Shown here: one piece after another, positions 59,144 to 64,000 of the stretch
Position numbering within the stretch: the first letter of the stretch is position 1
How the letters are laid out: the number at the start of each line of letters is the position of its first letter
NCBI GenBank assembly: GCA_903907865.1
Contig: CAIVPR010000035.1
Location: forward strand, 1 to 64,000
Direction: 5' to 3'
DNA: 64,000 nt
DNA from: an uncultured Acidobacteriia bacterium
GTDB taxonomy: Bacteria > Acidobacteriota > Terriglobia > Bryobacterales > Bryobacteraceae
Made by a program: the position numbers and the translations under genes
The notes under the pieces: generated by a model
The model's input: only the letters and a program-made list of their open reading frames with translations
Database searches by the model: none
Told to the model about the DNA's origin: nothing

Positions 59144-61048
59144 TCATGCGCTAGGTGCCCGCTGCACATTCGCATTCCGTGTTGGCATCGGTGCCGTAGT
59201 GGTGGCGTACCACGCGGATTCGCTATCCGGAAAACGTAGAACCCAGCCAATGCAGGATTCGCATAGCACCCAGTACGACCAGTCCCGCCAGGAGCGCAAC
59301 TTGGCTCTTTCGTCAGTCCCCCGCGACAAAACATCCGTGACTTTTCTTGCTAGCCAGGCGAGCAAGCCCCGCCTTTCCTTAACTTCGAAAACGCGCTTTG
59401 GGTTCAGGCCAAAGACGAGCTGCATAATGCTCAAAGTTGTTAAGCTATAGCGAAAAAACCAAGGGGAAACGGTGTGGAAAGGGTCGCCATCATGTATTTC
59501 GGCTCGACACTTGTCACAGAGGATGGGAAATCCTGGCCGAAAAGCTCTGAACGTTCGGCCAACCTCAAGTGTGTCTTCAGAAGGGAAGGCATACATTGGG
59601 TCTAGGAGCAAATTCACGCCAAACGTGCCGGCCGCGAACTGCTTCGCGAACACCATTTCTGGTCCAACCGCAGTGCGATAACGATTTCCATTTAACAATA
59701 CTTTAGCGATGGGAGCCGCTTCGGTAGTGAGCTTCAGCCATGCTTGCGGAGCTTTCATCCCCAGACCGGACGAGCCCGCTGCGGGCCACCTTGGATCCAT
59801 GGTCGACCAGTACCACCTCCCGGCCTTGAGCTTTGACTGGGGATCGCGATAGCCATAAACACTCCAAGTATCCCCAGCTGGAGCGCCGACGATACCCCAT
59901 GGGTAAGTCACAACGACTAACGGCCGCAACTGTGGCAAGAGTGTGCTCGCGAATATGAGCGGGTCAAGCACCGCCGCTGGATTTTTGCGAAACAACTCGA
60001 TGATACTCCCTCGAAGTGCGTGATAGTCGCCAAAAACTTCAGTAACGCCCTCAGGTATATGATCGCTAATCTTCATTGTCTCGAGCATGTCGCCTTCGTA
60101 GGCGAAGTCGGCTTCAAGCTCCTCCATGATAGATCGCCCCCAAAGAGCCTCAGCTGCTTGGTCGACAATGTTCCAGCCTTCTTCGACTGTATCGGGTTTA
60201 CCATTGCTGCTCTTCTGAACCTCCCTCGCAAGCAAGCCCAATCGGTTCGACGGCAAGAGGGAGTCTTCGGACTTCGGAACTGTTTTTCCTTGCCCCCAGC
60301 TCCGAATCATCAACGATGCCATCAATAGAGGAATTATCAGATTCGTGTTGAAGAGAACGATCTTGCCAAAAACGGCTGGAGTCTCCGGCCAGAGTCCGGA
60401 CGACAGACGTGTGGCCCATTGGTATTTTGAAATGCTGGAGCCTGCTCGCGATAGCTCTCTGGAGACAGACTCCGAACCTTCGTAGCCGAGGTGGACTTGA
60501 ACTGCCGCCAGCTGGCAGTAAAATGCGAGTGCCTCCAATTGACCCTCGCCGCCGATGTGATATGCAGTTTCAACGCCCTCCGGAACTAGTGCGTCCTCGT
60601 TCAAAATAGCATCTGCAATATTGCAGGTCTCGGCGACTCTACTTAGAACGGGTGGGGCTACCAGCCCCCGATACTTCTGATTGAACGGGTCGAGGTACTG
60701 CCGAATCGGGCAGTGAATATCGCTGCCAGCCTGCTTGGATTCCTCCATCAGCAGTCCCAGGTTGCAATAAACTTGGAAGAAGTGCCGAAGCCGAAACGCG
60801 CCGTAATTCGTTAGAAGTAAATCCAGGAAGTGGCGCTTTTCGTGCCAGACGCTGCTAGCAAATGAGGCATAGATGTCTCGAAGCGTTCCAGGTGGTTCGC
60901 GCTCGATGACTTCCATGCACGCTTGCGGCCGGTCGGAGCATGCCGCCTCAAACAGTGCAGTCACCGTCGGATGAGTTGACGGATGGAACACTTGCGCGTC
61001 GAAGTTCAGCGTTAGTGTCGCGGGATCGAGGGCGACAACCGGGATCAT
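59144..61048 (-). CDS. Unrecognised 634-aa protein with HExxH motif and C-terminal CxxC pairs
   Basis: The N-terminal domain carries SSVWHEKRHFLDLLLTNYGA, where H69-E70-x-x-H73 is an HExxH metal-binding motif, with EGQLEALAFYCQLAAVQV later giving a possible third acidic ligand. The middle (about 200-500) is mixed helices and strands with YPWGIVGAPAGDTWSVYGYR. The C-terminus has ILCDKCRAEIHDGDPFHTVS and YWVLCESCIGW, two CxxC pairs suggesting a zinc site. No signal peptide. It is translationally coupled by ATGA overlap to the small gene at 61045, so the two must act together. It has average composition for an accessory region, and lies between hsdS and the DUF433/ietA locus. I recognise no named family; a metallopeptidase-like effector is an inference from the motif alone. 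Confidence 0.6.
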   Translation of the reverse strand: MIPVVALDPATLTLNFDAQVFHPSTHPTVTALFEAACSDRPQACMEVIEREPPGTLRDIYASFASSVWHEKRHFLDLLLTNYGAFRLRHFFQVYCNLGLLMEESKQAGSDIHCPIRQYLDPFNQKYRGLVAPPVLSRVAETCNIADAILNEDALVPEGVETAYHIGGEGQLEALAFYCQLAAVQVHLGYEGSESVSRELSRAGSSISKYQWATRLSSGLWPETPAVFGKIVLFNTNLIIPLLMASLMIRSWGQGKTVPKSEDSLLPSNRLGLLAREVQKSSNGKPDTVEEGWNIVDQAAEALWGRSIMEELEADFAYEGDMLETMKISDHIPEGVTEVFGDYHALRGSIIELFRKNPAAVLDPLIFASTLLPQLRPLVVVTYPWGIVGAPAGDTWSVYGYRDPQSKLKAGRWYWSTMDPRWPAAGSSGLGMKAPQAWLKLTTEAAPIAKVLLNGNRYRTAVGPEMVFAKQFAAGTFGVNLLLDPMYAFPSEDTLEVGRTFRAFRPGFPILCDKCRAEIHDGDPFHTVSPWFFRYSLTTLSIMQLVFGLNPKRVFEVKERRGLLAWLARKVTDVLSRGTDERAKLRSWRDWSYWVLCESCIGWVLRFPDSESAWYATTTAPMPTRNANVQRAPSA

Positions 61049-61404
61049 AGACCGAGCACGCGGGCGACGTCTTCGCGCTGACTGGCCGCTGTCAATTGGC
61101 CACTATGTCTTCTGGTTACATCATCGCTTACCGAGACGCGCTGCGGCCGGATTTTTTGAAGTAGGTCGACAGCTGCGTCAATGAGCTCGAGTCCAGCCTT
61201 GGTTGTGGTGATCGCAAGAGTGATAATTTCGAACACTTGGCGAATGTCTTCGCCGCTCATCGTCGAATCGAGAATCGCCGCACCGCTCGCGGAACCGGCC
61301 TTGGATACCTCCAGACCACTGATGTTTAGTCCGCGCAGGGCTGCAATCATTGCGGGCGGCGCTTCAATCGTCACCAATTTGAACTGGGGCGCATCTTGAA
61401 TCAC
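61045..61404 (-). CDS. Small helical partner protein, first gene of the unknown module
   Basis: 119 aa, MIQDAPQFKLVTIEAPPAMI..., with an N-terminal small alpha/beta part and a long helix (DIRQVFEIITLAITTTKAGL followed by ELIDAAVDLLQKI). A basic region RPQRVSVSDDVTRR precedes the C-terminal tail. The layout (a small beta part, a hydrophobic mid-helix, then a short strand) resembles the effector-associated constant component EACC1 described in bacterial conflict systems, but the similarity is only by shape and not proven. It overlaps the large gene by 4 nt (ATGA). Confidence 0.55.
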   Translation of the reverse strand: MIQDAPQFKLVTIEAPPAMIAALRGLNISGLEVSKAGSASGAAILDSTMSGEDIRQVFEIITLAITTTKAGLELIDAAVDLLQKIRPQRVSVSDDVTRRHSGQLTAASQREDVARVLGL

Positions 61405-61530
61405 GTTAAGTTTCTCCTTCCATCATGTCGGGACGAGTATACCATGACCGCCTTCCCTGTTGCGTGGCATTGACCAGAGGGATTCAACCACTTTTGGACC
61501 ACGCCTGTGTCAAACTTTTGCCCCCCTTCC

Positions 61531-62277
61531 TCACGCGGCCTTGTGCTGGATGTACGTGACCGCTTCTTGGATGGCACGGGGGCTTAAACGGTAGTCGCGC
61601 GCCAACGCCGCCACGCTCTCTCCGCCCTGGCTCCTTCTGGCAATCACCTCTGCCGGGATACCGGTGCCCTCTACCACCGGGCGACCGCCGCCGTAATTCG
61701 GGTCGATCACGATCCACGCGCGACCGCGTCCCGAACCGAATACAGGCGCAAAACGAAATGGCATCTTCTCCGAGTCCACATCGACGCGGGAAAGGAAACG
61801 CTGCACAATCTTCTCGAAGACCAGTTGGCGACGCCCCTTTTTATGCGGCTTGCCGAGGTTCAGCATTTCGCCAGCCGCCCTGTGGACCACATCCTGGCCG
61901 AACCGGTAGAACTCCTTCTCAAGGAGCGGGTACGGGCTCCCCGGATACTCCTCCCGCAAGGAGTTCACAATGTCGCGGAGATGGTCGCCGCCGACCCCGC
62001 CCTTCTTGAACGCGCACAGGATGTGGGCCGACGCGATGTCGTAAAACGACAACAGTTGCGGGTCGGCAGGAGCGTCGACGGGAGAGCCGATAGGAGGAAT
62101 GATGGGCTCAAACCGCCGCGTGTGCAGGTGGCGTCCGTATACAGTACCGTAGAACCAAGCCCGGATCGTGGATTCCGGCACATGGAGGTACCGGGCCACT
62201 TGGCCGGTCGTGTAGCGGGGCATGGCGCGCTCGTCGAGGCGCTTTAAGAATTCCGCCGGGCTGATCAGTTCACCCAT
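61531..62277 (-). CDS. DUF433 / MerR-like helix-turn-helix regulator or antitoxin
   Basis: 248 aa. An N-terminal MerR-like helix-turn-helix (YTTGQVARYLHVPESTIRAW, about 22-42) and a C-terminal DUF433 domain (GGRPVVEGTGIPAEVIARRS followed by AALARDYRLSPRAIQEAVTY). DUF433 antitoxins are usually paired with a DUF5615 (Mut7-C-like) toxin gene just downstream; here the downstream 125 nt hold none, so the gene appears orphaned. Start at ATG 62277 or 62223. Confidence 0.75.
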   Translation of the reverse strand: MGELISPAEFLKRLDERAMPRYTTGQVARYLHVPESTIRAWFYGTVYGRHLHTRRFEPIIPPIGSPVDAPADPQLLSFYDIASAHILCAFKKGGVGGDHLRDIVNSLREEYPGSPYPLLEKEFYRFGQDVVHRAAGEMLNLGKPHKKGRRQLVFEKIVQRFLSRVDVDSEKMPFRFAPVFGSGRGRAWIVIDPNYGGGRPVVEGTGIPAEVIARRSQGGESVAALARDYRLSPRAIQEAVTYIQHKAA

Positions 62278-62624
62278 GGACAGTCTCCAGGCCAGCCGGT
62301 GCCGGACGCAAACCCGCTATCGATCAAGCCCGCCATCCGCGATGTTGTCCACTTCCGGTTCACCAATGTCCCTCGCGTCTTCTCCATTGTAGCCAAATCG
62401 AAAAGGCCCGTGTTCGGGTCAACAACGGAATTTTGCAGGATACTGCTGCCCCGGGGCGGCTGGCTACCTTGCTTGGATGGTTGCCGGACGACCGACCTCG
62501 GCAGGGCTGTCGCTATGAGGGATCCGGAGCGTTTAGGCCAAACGAGCCACCGTCCTCTCTGGACTACAATACTACGAGGGCACGAAATATCGCCCTGTGA
62601 AGAATGCCATAAGGAAGAGGCAGT
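62278..62624. other. Intergenic region between the divergent DUF433 and ietA genes
   Basis: About 350 bases without a recognised gene. It must hold the two divergent promoters; I could not identify clear -35/-10 pairs. A GGAAGAGGC stretch ahead of 62625 is a plausible ribosome-binding region for ietA. Confidence 0.4.
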
Positions 62625-63722
62625 ATGACGGCACTGGACGAATCCAAGACCGCAATCGATGATCTAGCCCACCTTGCGCGCCTCGCCTTGGTCGGCAAGG
62701 AGCGGGACGTCCACACCTTCGTCCGACGCCTGGCAAACCGCTACCAGTTGCAAGCCCCCCAGCTGTCAAAGGATCTGGCGCAACTCCTCCGCCAAGCCGG
62801 AAGCAAGACCTCGGTCCTGCGCGGAACCACTGTCGAGGCTATCCCCGTCGATCTCGACTCCCGCCTCCAATTGGCCCGCCCCGAGTATCCCGTTCAGCTC
62901 GACATCGAGCCGCAATGGCGACCGGAAATCCAGAATCAACTTCGCCAGATCGTCGCGGAGCGCCTAAAGGAAGAGGAACTGCAAAATGAAAATCTCTCCC
63001 CGACCCGTACTGCTCTCCTCACAGGTCCACCGGGCGTTGGCAAGACACTTGCTGCCCGATGGATCGCGGCTCAACTGGACTTGCCCCTCATCGTCCTGGA
63101 CCTCTCCGCCGTCATGAGCAGCTTTCTCGGCAGAACCGGCAACAACGTGCGCAATCTGCTCGACTACGCCAAGGGAATCCGCTGCGTCCTGCTCTTGGAC
63201 GAGTTCGACGCCATTGCCAAGCGGCGCAACGACGATGCCGAGGTCGGGGAACTCAAACGCCTCGTTACCGTCCTCCTCCAGGAAATTGACAATTGGCCAT
63301 CGTCCAGCCTCCTGGTTGCGGCGACCAACCACGAAGATCTCCTCGATCCAGCCGTTTGGCGACGATTCGAAGCGATCATTCGCTTTGACATGCCAACCGC
63401 GGAAGACGTGAATCGTACGCTTCGGTTGCACTTGGGCGATCAACCCGGCGCGACCAGATGGCAAACCATTCTGACGCGGGTGCTGCAGGGCATGTCCTAT
63501 GCGGACATTGAGCGGGCCATTCGCTGTGCCCGTCGGGAGGCCGTCGTACAGGTCCTCCCCCTGGAAGAGACCCTGGGGCGTTTGGTCAAGGAACGCGTTG
63601 AGGCCCTACCCAAAGTTGATCGCCGGGGAATGGCGCTGAGCCTGATGGAAGCTGGCCTTTCGCAACGCGAAGCCAGCGAGTGGACGGGAGTGAGTCGGGA
63701 CACAATCCGCAAGTATCAATAG
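62625..63722 (+). CDS. ietA: AAA+ ATPase, IetA-like
   Basis: 365 aa. A helical N-terminus (1-120) with leucine-rich repeats of charge is followed by one AAA+ domain: LLTGPPGVGKTLAARWIAAQ (Walker A, 134-141), VLLLDEFDAIAKRR (Walker B, about 189), sensor 1 in LLVAATNHEDLLDPAVWRRF with the Arg finger, and a C-terminal lid. The last residues (QREASEWTGVSRDTIRKYQ) form a helix-turn-helix-like tail. It precedes the subtilase gene by 45 nt. IetA-IetS pairs act as a plasmid-stability/toxin-antitoxin system of Agrobacterium Ti plasmids and were listed as a defence system. Confidence 0.8.
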   Translation: MTALDESKTAIDDLAHLARLALVGKERDVHTFVRRLANRYQLQAPQLSKDLAQLLRQAGSKTSVLRGTTVEAIPVDLDSRLQLARPEYPVQLDIEPQWRPEIQNQLRQIVAERLKEEELQNENLSPTRTALLTGPPGVGKTLAARWIAAQLDLPLIVLDLSAVMSSFLGRTGNNVRNLLDYAKGIRCVLLLDEFDAIAKRRNDDAEVGELKRLVTVLLQEIDNWPSSSLLVAATNHEDLLDPAVWRRFEAIIRFDMPTAEDVNRTLRLHLGDQPGATRWQTILTRVLQGMSYADIERAIRCARREAVVQVLPLEETLGRLVKERVEALPKVDRRGMALSLMEAGLSQREASEWTGVSRDTIRKYQ

Positions 63723-63767
63723 CGGCCTTCGAAAAGGGGCCGGTCGAGGAATTCAAGGAGGAAAAGA

Positions 63768-64000
63768 ATGGCGGAGCGCCTAAACTACCTGCTCGGTTTC
63801 GGGGAACGGCTGACCCAGCCAATCGAAGCGCCGGGAAAGCGTGGTTCCAAAAATCATCCTTATACGTTCGCCGAGGCGCGCCAACGTCTCGCCCCTAGAA
63901 TCGAGCGTGCTGTCGCCGAGATTGCCGAGCTCCCTCTCGCCACGTGTCCACACAACGAATCCGTCGCGGCCATCATACTGCACCCCAAGTACTTGGCAAA
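63768..64000 (+). CDS. ietS: Subtilisin-like serine peptidase, IetS-like (partial, runs off the window)
   Basis: Only the first 77 codons are in the window, starting MAERLNYLLGFGERLTQPIE, preceded by a good AAGGAGG ribosome-binding site. This N-terminal segment (with EARQRLAPRIERAVAEIAEL and ATCPHNESVAAIILHPKYLA) is the distinct N-terminal extension of S8 peptidases linked to IetA. The catalytic domain with its Asp/His/Ser triad lies beyond position 64000, so activity cannot be assessed. Confidence 0.75.
   Translation, partial: MAERLNYLLGFGERLTQPIEAPGKRGSKNHPYTFAEARQRLAPRIERAVAEIAELPLATCPHNESVAAIILHPKYLA

Noticed and set aside
1-64000. CRISPR array, tRNA or rRNA gene
   Set aside because: No run of regularly spaced direct repeats with unique spacers, and no cloverleaf-like or rRNA-like segment was seen. 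The dispersed repeats are single and palindromic, not arrayed.

Overview
This is a G+C-rich chromosomal window that most resembles a soil Acidobacteriota of the Bryobacterales/Solibacter type. The pointers are two very large Oar-like TonB-dependent receptors with an N-terminal carboxypeptidase-regulatory domain, a TIGR03435-type secreted protein, a DUF1080 (PF06439) protein, a TIGR02999-like ECF sigma factor, a PEP-CTERM protein, Uma2-family proteins and short dispersed palindromic repeats. The assignment is inferred from family content; no rRNA or tRNA gene is present to confirm it.

Layout. 1-9.2 kb: the tail of a probable transposase, three tandem tail-collar (Mdp-like) genes, a secretin-like protein, an MscS channel, two methyltransferases, homoserine dehydrogenase and an NAD(P)-binding oxidoreductase. 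9.2-18.6 kb: a co-directional minus-strand block with a TonB receptor, a nucleotidyltransferase pair, a sulfatase, a YetA-like rhamnogalacturonan lyase and a YefM-YoeB toxin-antitoxin pair; it reads like a small polysaccharide-utilisation locus with a stability module inside it. 18.6-24.5 kb: accessory genes, namely two Uma2 paralogues (one with an internal deletion), a second nucleotidyltransferase pair, HipBA and a decayed MazEF. 24.5-40.5 kb: mostly household and secreted functions (ECF sigma, Skp/OmpH, citrate synthase, a second TonB receptor, PEP-CTERM protein, hydroxyisobutyrate-dehydrogenase-like enzyme), plus an unusual operon at 28.0-31.6 kb ending in a P1B-like ATPase that lacks the CPC motif.

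40.6-45.1 kb is a compositionally distinct (more A+T-rich) island with a DUF2188 protein, a DUF4145 zinc-ribbon protein, a small zinc-ribbon protein, a TIR-like predicted NADase, a HAD-domain gene without a normal start codon, an EthD protein and HigBA. 45.4-52.5 kb returns to chromosomal genes: prepilin, LysR regulator, a frameshifted CPBP protease, a YncE-like propeller, an ECF sigma/ChrR pair and an MFS exporter. 53.0-64.0 kb is a defence island: a type I restriction-modification system (hsdR, hsdM, hsdS), an unrecognised two-gene module (a 119-aa helical protein coupled to a 634-aa protein with an HExxH motif and paired CxxC motifs), a DUF433 antitoxin-like regulator, and ietA with the start of ietS, cut by the window edge.

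The best candidate for an undescribed system is the 59144-61404 module, supported by its translational coupling, its motifs and its position between two known defence systems. Second is the TIR-like/DUF4145 island, and third the 28.0-31.6 kb operon. Many toxin-antitoxin or nucleotidyltransferase modules, degraded genes and dispersed repeats show that the accessory regions have been remodelled repeatedly.
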